Counted from the first letter of the stretch, positions 1 to 9,404 are shown. The stretch: 64,000 nucleotides of DNA from Schizochytrium sp. CCTCC M209059 (GCA_000818945.1 KN805398.1:53252-117251), one strand, 5' to 3'. Notes: generated by a model not told the origin, from the sequence alone. Numbers and translations are program-made.

Positions 1-89
1 TAGTCGGGAACCAGCCGAGCCGAGTCGGGGGCACGAGCCAGCATGGACCGTTCAACTGCGCACGCAATTTTTAAACGCGGGTCAATGAA

Positions 90-760
90 ATGGCTTGCTG
101 GTGCAACAAGAGTGAGAAACCGTGCAGGCGCGATCAATGCCCAATTCGACCTTGTAGTAAGTGTAACGGATCGCATACGTATCGAAAACCATGCCCGTGT
201 GCCTCGCGCGGTCGGCGTCATTCAAGTGGACAAAGCTGTTCGTGCTGGTGTGGGGCAAACCAGCGAAAATGTACGCGAAAGGACCGCTGTCCATCGAGAC
301 CGTGTGCAAGCTGCGGGGCCAGGCATTCGAGCAGAAAGCGTTGCCAATCTCGGGTTCAACTGAATCATGTTGTGTCACAGTTGGCAGGCAGAGAGGGGCT
401 GGGCAACTCGCAAGACGACAATGGGACAGATCCAATGAGCAAGTCGGTTAACTCGCCTCCAATGGACAAGTCAGTCAACTCGCAAGACGACAATGCGACG
501 GCTCCAATGGACACAAGCTGTTCGTGCTGAATAAGCGGAAATGTACTCGAAAGGACCGCTGTCCATCGAGGACATGTGCAAGCTGCGGGGGCAGGCATTC
601 GAGCAGAAAGCGTTGCCATTCTCGGGCTCAAATGAGTCATGTTCCGTTACAGTCGGCAAACTGAGAGGGGCTGGGCAACTCACAAGTCGACAATAACAAG
701 GCTCCAATGAACGAGTCGGTCAACCCGCAAGATGAAAATGAGACGGCTCCGATGGACAAT
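90..760 (+). pseudogene. Cys-rich zinc-knuckle-like repeat protein, decayed
   Basis: An ATG at 90 opens a 146-codon frame rich in Cys, His, Arg and Lys. It holds two copies of a module of the form C-x5-C-P-x-R-P-C-x2-C-x3-H-x2-R-K-x-C, which looks like a metal-binding knuckle. Each is followed by an acidic linker repeating D-D-N...P-M..S-V-N. The frame stops at 528-530, where a third module starts: a Trp codon of the second module (TGG) is TGA here, and about 10 bases are missing just after. Past the lesion the Cys module is still readable (Lys-Cys-Thr-Arg-Lys-Asp-Arg-Cys, about 540-660). The array therefore grew by tandem duplication and then broke. I do not recognise the family. It could be a fragment of a mobile element or of a larger gene entering from the left. 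Confidence 0.4.
228..760 (+). repeat. Two tandem ~280-bp units
   Basis: The segment about 228-508 is repeated at about 509-760 with an offset near 282 bp. Both contain the string AGCTGTTCGTGCTG, the CGAAAGGACCGCTGTCCATCGAG block and the GAGAGGGGCTGGGCAACTC block. Copy two has a short deletion near its start and many substitutions. It carries the stop codon that truncates the Cys-rich frame. Confidence 0.75.
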
Positions 761-846
761 TCCACAGATCTTTTGAGTCGAATCTTTATAGCTAGTGAAT
801 CACCTCAGGGGCGCCGCAACTGGATCCAGCCGCCATCCGATGTAAG
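706..846 (+). other. Possible exon ending at a GTAAGT donor
   Basis: An ATG at about 709 starts an open stretch that repeats the acidic N-P-Q-D-E-N-E-T-A-P-M linker and then reads D-L-L-S-R-I-F. It meets GTAAGT at 841. A pyrimidine-rich stretch follows at about 865-905. This could be the last surviving exon of the Cys-rich gene. Introns are rare in the rest of the window, so the site may be chance. Confidence 0.2.
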
Positions 847-1087
847 TCTTTGCAAATTGCGTTAACAACCTCCTTTCATACACCCTTGATCCAAACACTC
901 ACCATTGCCATGCATGTGGTGTCTGCGCATCGAATAACTTATCAACTCGAACAGTCCAGTGTTCCATTTGATCGAACTCGGCCTTGACGGGTGCGCTGAG
1001 GGAAGCAGAACCCTCACTTAGTTCGCGTCCGGAAAATGCGTGTGTAGTTCATAGCAAAGGAATGGCTGGCCTGGCGACCAAGTGCAA

Positions 1088-1292
1088 GCTTGCAAGCTGT
1101 GTAGCGTCGACATGCGCAAAGGAGATGCCCCGTGGCCAGTAACATGCTTTTTCGAGATGGGTCCTGGACCTAGGCGCATGCTCCAATAGAAGTTTGCAAG
1201 CTGTGAAGCGTCGACGTGGGCAAAGGAAATGTTCCGGTAACAAGCTTCTTCAAGGTAGACCCTGGACCTAGACCCATGCTCCCAGAGACTAC
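1088..1292 (+). repeat. Diverged tandem direct repeat, ~104-bp period
   Basis: Two adjacent copies share TTGCAAGCTGTG.AGCGTCGAC, GCAAAGGA.ATG and CCTGGACCTAG motifs, beginning near 1089 and 1194. They differ by substitutions and small indels, so the duplication is old. The short ORFs crossing it show no domain. Confidence 0.7.
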
Positions 1293-1489
1293 GTTTGCAG
1301 AGGACCTACTGTTATCAAACTACCGGCTCGTGGCATGGGCTTGTAGAGTGCGCTTCTACTACAAGAACGTTTTCCATACGACCAGCTCTCCGGTTCATGT
1401 TTTATTGGCCCCATGGCGACCTCAATTGCGGAGAAAGATACTGAATATAACTAATCATTCACTAGTTCACTGTAGCTCAGACTGAAAAC

Positions 1490-1721
1490 GCACTATCGCG
1501 GGGTCTTCGCACTTCAGATCGCGGGGTCTTCAGCCCCGCAGGGTATCCCCTCCCTTTGGCAGAGATGGACTTCCGCGTCGGCCTCGTGATCGCACGGTTC
1601 ATTCAACGTGCGTCCAGATATTCCCCTCCACACTGGTGTGGAGAGCCCTATACGGGGGGCTCTGTCTTAATGCTACGCACGCGCGAGCTCTCCTTTCGCT
1701 TTTGATTTAAAAAAAAAAAAA
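1490..1721 (+). ncRNA. Possible Pol III transcript or SINE-like element
   Basis: This stretch has no coding potential but much structure. It has a direct repeat of TCGCGGGGTCTTC, a hairpin GCGGGG-TCTTCA-GCCCCGC (about 1520-1540), a perfect hairpin TCCACAC/GTGTGGA (about 1629-1645) and a GAGCCC/GGGCTC stem (about 1643-1663). TGGCAGAGATG at 1557-1567 fits the Pol III A-box consensus. GGTTCATTCAA at 1596-1606 is a degenerate B-box, with spacing like that of tRNA promoters. A TTTT at 1700-1703 and a 13-base A run at 1709-1721 follow, as in tRNA-derived SINEs. No second copy exists in the window. Box matches are short and could be chance. Confidence 0.3.
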
Positions 1722-1881
1722 GAAGAAGACAGAAAACAGGGACGCAAAAGTTGCTGAAATTACAAGACTCGCAAGTACGCGCCATCAAAAGACAGGATTG
1801 CAGAGAGTTCGGTCCCTGGCATTGGAAAAAAGTGTCTACTGAAGCGAAAAATTAGTGTGTGACTCTGTGCGAGCTCGCGAC

Positions 1882-3495
1882 TCATGAATTCGGCCACTTC
1901 CGGCCGTACCACTCTAGGGTTTCGAGCATATCGTCGGGAACCTGGTCTTTCTCCATAGTGTGAAGCGGTAGGTAGGCCTGAAGAGCAGGTGTCCGAGAAT
2001 GAAGCCAAAAATCGGGTTGGATCCACGCACACTGTTTTGGGTTGCTTGGCCAATGATGCCACTTTTTGGGACACCTGAAACGCCAAACATGGCTAATCTC
2101 GAATTCACGAAACTCCATTCGCCACTGTCCATTGCCGAGATCAGCGTACAGGATGGGGAAAAATGGCCATGAACAGTCCGGAATGCGCATGATCTTGCGC
2201 GGCTTCACGTAGTTGATAATTCGAAACAGGTAATTCTCCACAAAAAGGTACATTTCGGTGATGCGAAAGTAAAAATCCTCAGCGAAGCCGCGGAGAACCT
2301 TGCTTGCGATGTTACGGCCCAGAATAAAGTTGTGATCCGAGTAACCGTTGGGGTATGAGGAAAGCCCACACTGGGTCGTACCAAAGGAGTCGCGGTCAAA
2401 ATCCGGAGGAATTAAGAACGGGCCAAACGCAAAGGTGTCATCGCGCATGCGAAAAACGACATCAAAGTATTTCTCTCTCTGGAGCTCCATATCCTCAATG
2501 AACATCATCGCTTTGCGAAAATTTCGAAAGGTGTCTTGCTGAGCGTCCATCCAGGCGTTCCAGTCCGAGCTGTCTGAGAGCTCGGGGGGGTACACCACCA
2601 ATCCGTCGTTCTCCTTGTTGATGAGCACAATCTGCCAGGACATGGTCCCAGACGAGCTACGCGAGCGCACCTCCATGTGAATAATCTTGCGAAAAGTAAA
2701 AGGCTCGCCATTGCGTTGCTCTGAAACGTGCTCAATACGGAGCGACTCTGGGATCATGCCAGGAACCGAGTCTCTTGCCCACGACTTGAGATATGCGTCG
2801 TCCCAGTCGGTAATCTCGTATGGACTGGGCCACCGCGGCAGGCTCATGGACTCGAGCTTGACAAATACCTTGAGGAAGAGGATAACATCGACGTCGTAGC
2901 GCTCCATTTGTGGCTCAAAGACGTTGACAATTTTGCTTTCCAGCTCCAGGCGTGAAAGCTGCCCCGTAATGAGAAAGACGAGGCTTTCCTTCTCGCTGCG
3001 TTCGGGCTGTTTTTTATTCTTGCCGCGAAGAGACTGCACAAGGCTGCCACCGAGAGTAGGTTGGTAGTTAATCAAATTGTCACCGTCAAAGGGTTCGCGT
3101 CCCTGATCTCCATCTTAAAAAATGACGGCCTTGATGCGCGTGTCGGGGAACTGACCAATACCAGGCGGGCCCATGCGATTGCCGTTTTTGTCAACTGGAG
3201 GGGGGCGAAGAAAGTCTCGGTCCATCCGATACTTTGGCTGCGTTGCGAGAACCTCCTCGTCGGGTCGGAAAGGCGGCTCCCCGTTGCGTCGCTTGCCAGT
3301 CAGAACGTAGCCCTTATCGGAGGTCGTCCAACCTTGGGGTTGAGGATTCCATTCTTTCAATTCGTATCGCTGGCTTAACACGTTCCACAGCAGCACAATC
3401 GCGCAGACAATGCCAAGAAGAGCAAAACGGTGGTTTTTTGCATATCTCAGTGATCCCTTGAGCGAGTTCTTGCTCGGAAGTCGTGGTGCAAGCAT
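1882..3495 (-). pseudogene. Type II membrane glycosyltransferase-like protein with in-frame stop
   Basis: Reading leftward from the ATG at 3495, the protein has a basic N-terminus, one hydrophobic anchor (F-A-L-L-G-I-V-C-A-I-V-L-L-W-N-V, about residues 24-40) and a stem: type II Golgi topology. At 3115-3117 the frame meets TAA. The same frame then continues open for 410 codons to a stop at 1882. The luminal part starts with a V-F-L-I-T-G-Q-L-S-R-L-E strand and contains F-D-V-V-F-R-M-R-D-D-T-F-A-F, typical of uncharacterised stramenopile/algal sugar-transferase-like proteins in which R-x-R-D-D sits near the nucleotide site. The stop lies in the stem, not the catalytic part. It could be a recent nonsense mutation, a base error, read-through, or a stop inside a very short GT-AG intron (24 nt, in frame). 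The donor sugar and function are unknown. Confidence 0.55.
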
Positions 3496-4836
3496 CTTTG
3501 GCTTTGCTGCAACAGCGCCGCGCGGACCACCTTACGCGAGTAGTCTGCTTCTTTCTGGGGTTATTCGATATGTATGGTTTGTCTCTCGCTGCGCTACGGG
3601 CCTTTTCGGGCAGTTTTGTTGCGGAGACACGCGTGGCCCGAGCGTGTGGTAAACGCGAGATATTGCGACAGCGTGCCTTGTGGTCTCGACCGCCGGCCGG
3701 CGACAGCCGGCCGTCGAGAGTCCGCGTCGCTGCTTGCGCGGGCTGCCGTTGCTGCAGCGTCTCGTCTGCCGCAGCCGCGACGTCCACGCTGTAGCCCTTT
3801 GGCTTAGACTTGCTTCAAATAGCAGTTGCCAGTCTGGAGTAGCGTCAGTCGACACAAACTAGAGAGTCCGCAATTCCAGTCATCAGGGGTACGCCAAGTG
3901 ATGCTTGCTCAGAGAGAGATGATTTGCACAAATTTCCGATAAAACATTCTCCACTTCTTTATCTCGTCTCGCAATTTCTAATTTACCCCCGACTGCGCTC
4001 CTCTCTAGTTGTCTATCAAATAGTATGGCTATCCCTACCTCGACCACACTCGCTCTCTTACTCTCTGTCTCTCTCCCTGGATCTCTGTCTCTCTCCTCAT
4101 GTTATTTTCTCCATTTCTCTGTCCCCTTCACTCTCACTCTACCTCCCTCTCTCTCTGTCTCTCTCTCTCTCCCTCTCTCTGTTTGTTTCCCTCTTCCCCC
4201 ATTCATACTCTCCCTTTTTTCCCCTTTTGCTCACCCACTCTAAATTGCCGCAAAGACCATCAAGCCACCACCGCCTCGGTTCACACTCTCTCTTATCGCG
4301 TCATCCGAAGGGTTCCGCTAAATAATGGATTAGGCCAACCTTGCATCAGAGGGTACATGCAACGCCATGAAGAATGAATGACTCCAAGTCGTCCTGACGG
4401 GTCATCGCTGATGTGCATCCCAGTAAGTCCATGATTACAGAGCGGAAACTGTAGCTCGCAGTGGAATTTCTTTTACACAAGACCAAGTTGAGTGCTTCAA
4501 AGTGAGCAAGGACGTCAGCTGTAGAAAGCTACACGCGCAATGCACAAATGCAATTCTATGGCTAGCGGATATTTCAACAGCGGCGGCGAAACAGAAAGCG
4601 TTGATAAAAAAAATTAACACCGACAAAGTATCCAACGTTAACCCCCCCCCTCTCCCTCCCACCCCCCTCCCCCCTTTGGGTCGTTTATCCTCCTTTCCAC
4701 GCGTTTTTTTCCTCATGCACACGCGCCGCGCCGATCATCAAAAAAATTTCGCATATTTTTTTGTCCTCAAGAAAACCTGTTGCCAGTACGGTCCTGCACC
4801 ATCCTTGCGGCATGAGTGCTTAGGCTAGTAGATTAC
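3496..4836. other. Intergenic, pyrimidine-rich
   Basis: The first 400 bases are the upstream region of the glycosyltransferase-like gene, with a CCGGCCGGCGACAGCCGGCCG inverted repeat near 3692. From about 4035 to 4220 the + strand is almost pure CTCT/CCCT. Runs of C and T occur at about 4640-4680. The ORFs here translate to Ser/Leu/Pro low complexity and are not credible genes. Confidence 0.6.
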
Positions 4837-4865
4837 CAGTCAACGAGACCATAAATCGGTAATTA
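4837..4865 (+). repeat. Left terminal inverted repeat
   Basis: Starts CAGTCAACGAG and pairs with the right end at 6797-6825, with one mismatch in about 29 bases. Confidence 0.88.
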
Positions 4866-5001
4866 TAAAGGCAATGGAGGGAGCTGCACAGGGCCGGGGG
4901 AAGGGGCGTTGTTGGCGGGCCTCTGTGCTAATTGTCGAGCCCAACTCGTATTTGGATAATAGTTGATTGTAACCATTATTAGAGTTTTTACTATATAACC
5001 T

Positions 5002-6726
5002 CTAGGATCGACCATCTGTAATTGTTAGGACAGCTTCGAGCTGCTTTTCGAGTTCATCAACGTCGTAATCTTCTTCAAAAAGGTCATCATCATCATCACC
5101 ATCATCGCTGTCAGTTTCAACACCATCTTCAATCGAGGATTCACTACGAAACTCCTCTACGACACGATCGCGTGAGACGATAATCCTCTTCACCAAGTCT
5201 CGACCGGAGGGTTGCTCGAGTTTGATGAACTCGGCATCGAGTCTCTGCTTCACATCTTGAAGAGTGGTGTCCTTCGTGTATTGCCTTGCAATGTTTCCTT
5301 TCACGTAAGCCCAAATCAGTTCGATGGGCTGAAGATCCGAGTAGTGAGGTGGCGTGAAGAGGACACGATGCCCTGCCCTCTCTGCTGCCTCGATCACTTC
5401 CGGCAGCACCTTCTCCTTGATCCAGTTCTTCAGCAGAACTTTCAGCTGCGCAACTGTGCTCGTTGCGTCGTGCGGTATCTGATAACGATAAAGCGCTGCA
5501 ATAACCTCCCGTTTCTTTAGCTTCGCGACGTCGGGTGCGGTTGGCGGCAGCGTCTTGTGGTAGCTCGCATTGTCCATCATGATCAGGGACGGCTCATGAA
5601 GGTTAGGCAGGAGCTGCGTCCGCCACCACAATGCAAAATTCGTCCCGTTGAAGTTCTTGTGGTAGTCTCCTTTGCTCGCGTCAGCTGCTTGCGGACAAAA
5701 CGTCCAAATAGAGCCTGGCACGAGGCCAGCTTCACGATCTAGGTATTTTGGACTCGAATTCTGAATGGCAGCCAGAATACAATACCTACGTCCTTTGTGT
5801 TGAACGCGCGTCGTCGTGTCTTCCGCGTCCATTGGATCAAATAGACTTTTACCAAACCTATGGTAGTGTTGATGCACGTATGACTCACCAAGATAGACCT
5901 CCCTTAGCTGCAACTCAGGCGGAAGGGATCGATTCTGTAAGAGTCTGACGATGTAATCGTCGCGCAGAGCAATATGTTCGACCTTTAACGAAACCTTTCC
6001 CGGACGCTTCCCACGGCAGAAGCCCATCGCGACCAGATAGGACTGTGTGGCCCGAAGAGCAGCACTGTAGTCTTTGGCGTCTATCACACCGCCTTCGTCA
6101 TGGATAATTGAAAGCACCCCAGTCTCTACCAGGTAGTCTGTGACGTGTCTGGCTGACACAGCCTCATGCCGCAGCCGCCTTTCGCGCACGAAGTCACGAA
6201 TCTTGAAGAATACCTGCTTCGTCGTTGGAACACGTCTCGGCTTAGCCTCTCGATTGCCGCGATTCGAGACTGGTTGCAGACTGCGATCGCCAGTCTCACT
6301 GGTTCGAGAATCAGTCCAGCTCTTGATGAGAGGAGCGAGCGTGGACTTGGATATGCCCAGCATTGCGGCCACATTTGCCATCGCGTTAATCGGCCACTTG
6401 CGGCCTGTCTTTTTCTGCGAAGCCAACTGATCTTTTTGATACGCAAAATAAGCGTGTAGAGCCATGAAGCGCTCTTGAGACGTGAGCACCGGTCGTCCAC
6501 GAGCTTTTCTGATGGCCTCAAGTTCTCCTTCGCAGCCCTCGATGGTCGCCGTTACCCGGGTTTTGACGCTTTCATTTCGCGGGCGCCCTTGCTCTTGAGA
6601 TGGTGATATCCGGCGACGCTTGGGGGACCCGCTCATCGTTTTAGCACACACCCCCTCTTCACCGCAAGTCTGCGTCGTATGCTCGCTGGCGTTGGTCGTA
6701 GCCGCGCGCTTCGTCGCGATCTGCAC
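5002..6726 (-). CDS. DDE transposase with first catalytic Asp changed to Gly
   Basis: 574 residues that would cut and join transposon ends. The N-terminal third is basic, with a helix-turn-helix-like segment (I-N-A-M-A-N-V-A-A-M-L-G-I-S-K-S-T, about residues 113-130) expected to bind the terminal repeats. The catalytic core shows Y-L-x-E-S-Y-V-H-Q-H-Y at 278-288, I-M-M-D-N-A-S-Y-H with Asp385, and D-L-Q-P-I-E-L-I-W with Glu469. In relatives the first motif reads Y-L-D-E-S. Here the codon at 5887-5889 is GGT (Gly280), one transition from Asp. Asp385 and Glu469 are 83 residues apart, much longer than the 34-41 usual in Tc1/mariner. The insert is helical and charged. The C-terminus is a long Asp/Glu tail. 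The frame is otherwise intact, so loss of activity looks recent. Confidence 0.88.
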   Translation of the reverse strand: MQIATKRAATTNASEHTTQTCGEEGVCAKTMSGSPKRRRISPSQEQGRPRNESVKTRVTATIEGCEGELEAIRKARGRPVLTSQERFMALHAYFAYQKDQLASQKKTGRKWPINAMANVAAMLGISKSTLAPLIKSWTDSRTSETGDRSLQPVSNRGNREAKPRRVPTTKQVFFKIRDFVRERRLRHEAVSARHVTDYLVETGVLSIIHDEGGVIDAKDYSAALRATQSYLVAMGFCRGKRPGKVSLKVEHIALRDDYIVRLLQNRSLPPELQLREVYLGESYVHQHYHRFGKSLFDPMDAEDTTTRVQHKGRRYCILAAIQNSSPKYLDREAGLVPGSIWTFCPQAADASKGDYHKNFNGTNFALWWRTQLLPNLHEPSLIMMDNASYHKTLPPTAPDVAKLKKREVIAALYRYQIPHDATSTVAQLKVLLKNWIKEKVLPEVIEAAERAGHRVLFTPPHYSDLQPIELIWAYVKGNIARQYTKDTTLQDVKQRLDAEFIKLEQPSGRDLVKRIIVSRDRVVEEFRSESSIEDGVETDSDDGDDDDDLFEEDYDVDELEKQLEAVLTITDGRS

Positions 6727-6796
6727 GCCGTCGACTTTTTCCAGTTCATCTTAAAAAGCGCCGCTTCTCGCGTGGACGGAAGGAAATATGAGAGGC

Positions 6797-6825
6797 TAAT
6801 TGCCGATTTATGGTCTCGTTGACTG
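6797..6825 (-). repeat. Right terminal inverted repeat
   Basis: Its reverse complement begins CAGTCAACGAG and matches the left end. The base after the element begins TAC, as does the sequence just before the left end. Confidence 0.88.
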
Positions 6826-7206
6826 TACATCAGGCCCATTCACCCTGCCAACTGCAGGCCGGTGCTGCTGCACACCATTGAAAAGGGCTACAAGTGTTTT
6901 TGATTGTTATTGACCACATAAACAGATACGCAACTGTCGAGACGTCAACGTCCGGTATTGAGCGCACGCTCACTTGACGCGGGTCAAGGTGAGGCAGCGC
7001 GGGGCGCAGCGCTGGACGGCCTCGTGCAAGCGTGAGCGCGAGGGCGAGGGCGCAGCCTGGAATAGAGTTGGGCGGTGCTTGAGACGACACCCGTACGTGG
7101 TCGGCTAACGTACGAGAGTGTAAGCAAGGCCAAACGTCGTCGTCTTCCCTCTTTCGGCGCGTTGCCTTCGTTACGAACCTTATCCTTTTCGCCCTTGTTG
7201 GGAAAT
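6826..7206. other. Intergenic, transposon flank and upstream region of GT8 gene
   Basis: No gene seen. The frame of the downstream GT8 gene stays open back to 7075 but has only a GTG there. The first ATG is at 7207. Confidence 0.55.
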
Positions 7207-8973
7207 ATGCTAGACGTAGTTCGCAGCTGGACTGCAAGAGCAGCGAACATGAACCACGCCACTGCATTGAAAGTCATCTTTGCTTTGACAATGCTCTTGA
7301 GTATGATGAGTGTCTTTAGAGGAACGAGTTTTCTGCAAAATCAAGACATCTCTATCTTTGAAGCCTTGCAATCAAGCAAGAGGTGGACATCCAATCTCTC
7401 GATGCCAGTCCCGGGACGAGCACGGCCGGGCCATGAAATTTGGGCCACCTTTTTGGATGCCTCACGAAACTGGAACCGCGACGCTGTCCTAGCATTCAAG
7501 CGCCACATGCTCAGTAAGCATGATGTTGGTATGATCTCCTGGAGTGACATGGTCGTCCTGAGCTCAGGGAAAGGACCATCAGAGCTTCGTGCTTGGCTTG
7601 CAGAGCTCGGTGTGCCCATATTGGTCCTTCCTGAGGTATATTGCAAGACGAAAAGGAAACGGCTTTCCTTTGGATCGACATCTCATGCGTTGTCAAAGTT
7701 TCATGCCTGGTGCATGTTACAGTACCCCCAGGTTGTTGTCATGGAACCGAATTCGCTGGTCCTCGGAGACCTGAGGGAGATCACCTCACAATGCGTGCAA
7801 AATGTTGACGCCTGTGGAGGTCAAGTTGAAAATCTTCTTCCCACCCAGGTCATGGATGATGCTGTGCTGGTTTTAACACCTTCGCAGGAGATGTGCAGCT
7901 TGTTCACACGAATGGCCGAGCGTTTCATTCATCCCGTCGAGGATAATGGCGAGTGCGGACGGGACTTTCTCCGTAAGCTCGTTCCTGCTCACCGAAAGAG
8001 CTACTTCGATTCGAGATTCAGCGGTCGCGTTCATGACACCTTTCGTGCTCGCAGCATCGCTCACACCAAAGTTGCGGTCGACCTTGGGAACTTAGAGCGG
8101 CTTGGAAACGGAGACGATCGCGCATTCCTCCAAGACGCGATCAACGACGTCGACAATCGATTGGCGAACTTCATGTCCGCCGCACGGCAAGAGGTCCCAA
8201 AGCGGGCTCTCTACGCGACTCTTTTGACGCCTACCCCTCCTCAAGCTGACGGCTTGCATTCTCTCGATCTGGGGGTCGTCGAACGTCATTTTCTCAGCAT
8301 GCACATTAATGGGAAAATTCCATGGTCCCAGATGGGAATCATCTACACCGGTGACAACCCACATCCTGCAATTCGAAAGTGGCTCCGCGAGCGAGGCGGG
8401 GTCGAAATTAAGGTAGACCCCCTTCTCTGCGACGTGGAAAAGGCTCGGGACAGGAGATACATGTACCAATTCACCAAGCTGCAAATGTGGAACTTGACGG
8501 ACTACGACACCATTATTTACACAGATCTTGACACCTTTATTGTGGGGGACATCAGTGATATGTGGAGAAAGTGCGAGACAGGACTCATCGCGTGTGGCGT
8601 CGATGAGGTAGTTAGGCTTCCTCAGCGAAGGTATTTCAACGGCGGTGTCTTCATCGCAAAGCCAAGCCACGAGGCTTATCGAAAGCTCATAGAAGGCCGC
8701 AAGCGCTTCCCTGACGCAGCACTTTGTGAGCAGGATTTTCTCAACGACTTTCTCACCGCCCAAGGTTTCGGCTCCCTTGATTCCCGATATAACAACATGG
8801 CCTTTTTGGAAAACCAGCCACTTCCTCACCGACAGGGACTGATTGTACATTACGTCCCAGAGTTCATCGACAAGCTCATCTTGGGCAACACACAGGCCGA
8901 CAAAGACTTTCTTTTCGGCGAATTTGATCGATTCGACAGAATCGCCGATAAGGTTGGCCATATTCGCCGATGA
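7207..8973 (+). CDS. GT8 (glycogenin-like) glycosyltransferase, two GT8-like halves
   Basis: About 588 residues from the ATG at 7207 (a second ATG at 7249 lies just before the anchor). A hydrophobic segment, A-L-K-V-I-F-A-L-T-M-L-L-S-M-M-S-V, gives a type II Golgi-like topology. The C-terminal half (about residues 330-570) is a full GT8 domain: Y-x-F-T-K-L-Q-M-W-N-L then Y-D-T-I-I-Y-T-D-L-D-T-F with the metal-binding D-x-D, and F-N-G-G-V-F-I-A-K-P-S. The N-terminal half has the same order, H-A-L-S-K-F-H-A-W-C-M-L then V-V-V-M-E-P-N-S-L-V-L-G-D-L, but Asp-Leu-Asp is replaced by Glu-Pro-Asn. One half therefore looks catalytic and the other degenerate. Likely donor is a UDP-sugar; the acceptor is unknown. 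Confidence 0.85.
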   Translation: MLDVVRSWTARAANMNHATALKVIFALTMLLSMMSVFRGTSFLQNQDISIFEALQSSKRWTSNLSMPVPGRARPGHEIWATFLDASRNWNRDAVLAFKRHMLSKHDVGMISWSDMVVLSSGKGPSELRAWLAELGVPILVLPEVYCKTKRKRLSFGSTSHALSKFHAWCMLQYPQVVVMEPNSLVLGDLREITSQCVQNVDACGGQVENLLPTQVMDDAVLVLTPSQEMCSLFTRMAERFIHPVEDNGECGRDFLRKLVPAHRKSYFDSRFSGRVHDTFRARSIAHTKVAVDLGNLERLGNGDDRAFLQDAINDVDNRLANFMSAARQEVPKRALYATLLTPTPPQADGLHSLDLGVVERHFLSMHINGKIPWSQMGIIYTGDNPHPAIRKWLRERGGVEIKVDPLLCDVEKARDRRYMYQFTKLQMWNLTDYDTIIYTDLDTFIVGDISDMWRKCETGLIACGVDEVVRLPQRRYFNGGVFIAKPSHEAYRKLIEGRKRFPDAALCEQDFLNDFLTAQGFGSLDSRYNNMAFLENQPLPHRQGLIVHYVPEFIDKLILGNTQADKDFLFGEFDRFDRIADKVGHIRR

Positions 8974-9404
8974 TGACAACAATACAGAAGAATTGCCACT
9001 CGTCTTTGACCGCGATTCTGTTCCTTTTCTTCTTACGCTTAGTTCCCGCCCGCATGTCGAGAGGTTTGGCTCCTCTGGCATGGCTACTTCATTCATCCAC
9101 CATTTCCAAAACGTTGCAGGTTCTTCGTTTTTTGTCTCTCTGAATCGATTGTACCTTTCGTTCTGATATAAACAAATGATTTCTCACTCATGACCAAACT
9201 TCGTCTATCCTCTTTTCCCGCGACCCACGATCCGATCCGGTTGAGCACGCGATGGCTGAAAGAGGGTGTCAGTACGGTGCTTAGCGTTGCGTCGCATTGA
9301 CAACTTTGAGATTAAGAGGTCAGTCAGCCATTGGCCATCCTGATTGATATAGCCAACCGTAGGCAGATCTTGCTGGAGCAGCAGCAACCGCAGCAGCTGC
9401 AGCG
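8974..9404. other. Intergenic
   Basis: Tail-to-head spacer between the GT8 gene and the EF-hand gene. Nothing beyond short CAGCAG runs just before 9405 was seen. Confidence 0.6.

Larger units (their letters stand above)
861..1881. other. Intergenic, no convincing CDS
   Basis: Between the decayed Cys-rich gene and the 3' end of the glycosyltransferase-like gene I see only the tandem repeat at 1088-1292 and the structured element at 1490-1721. Short ORFs here lack domains and normal composition. Confidence 0.6.
4837..6825 (-). mobile_element. Complete Tc1/mariner-IS630-like DNA transposon
   Basis: The ends are inverted repeats: + strand from 4837 begins CAGTCAACGAGACCATAAAT. The reverse complement of the bases ending at 6825 starts identically and matches over about 29 bases with one mismatch (T/C). 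CAGT is a common terminus for this superfamily. TAC flanks both ends (4834-4836 and 6826-6828), consistent with a TA-type target duplication plus one base. Length is 1,989 bp with a single transposase gene filling the interior. High TIR identity points to a fairly young insertion, but the transposase has an active-site change, so this copy probably cannot move itself. Confidence 0.88.

Noticed and set aside
3910..4380. Ser/Leu-rich ORF of 133 codons
   Set aside because: Direct translation of a CTCT/CCCT tract; no start context or domain.
8092..9096. 334-codon ORF antisense to the GT8 gene
   Set aside because: The sense strand has clear GT8 motifs; the antisense product has none.
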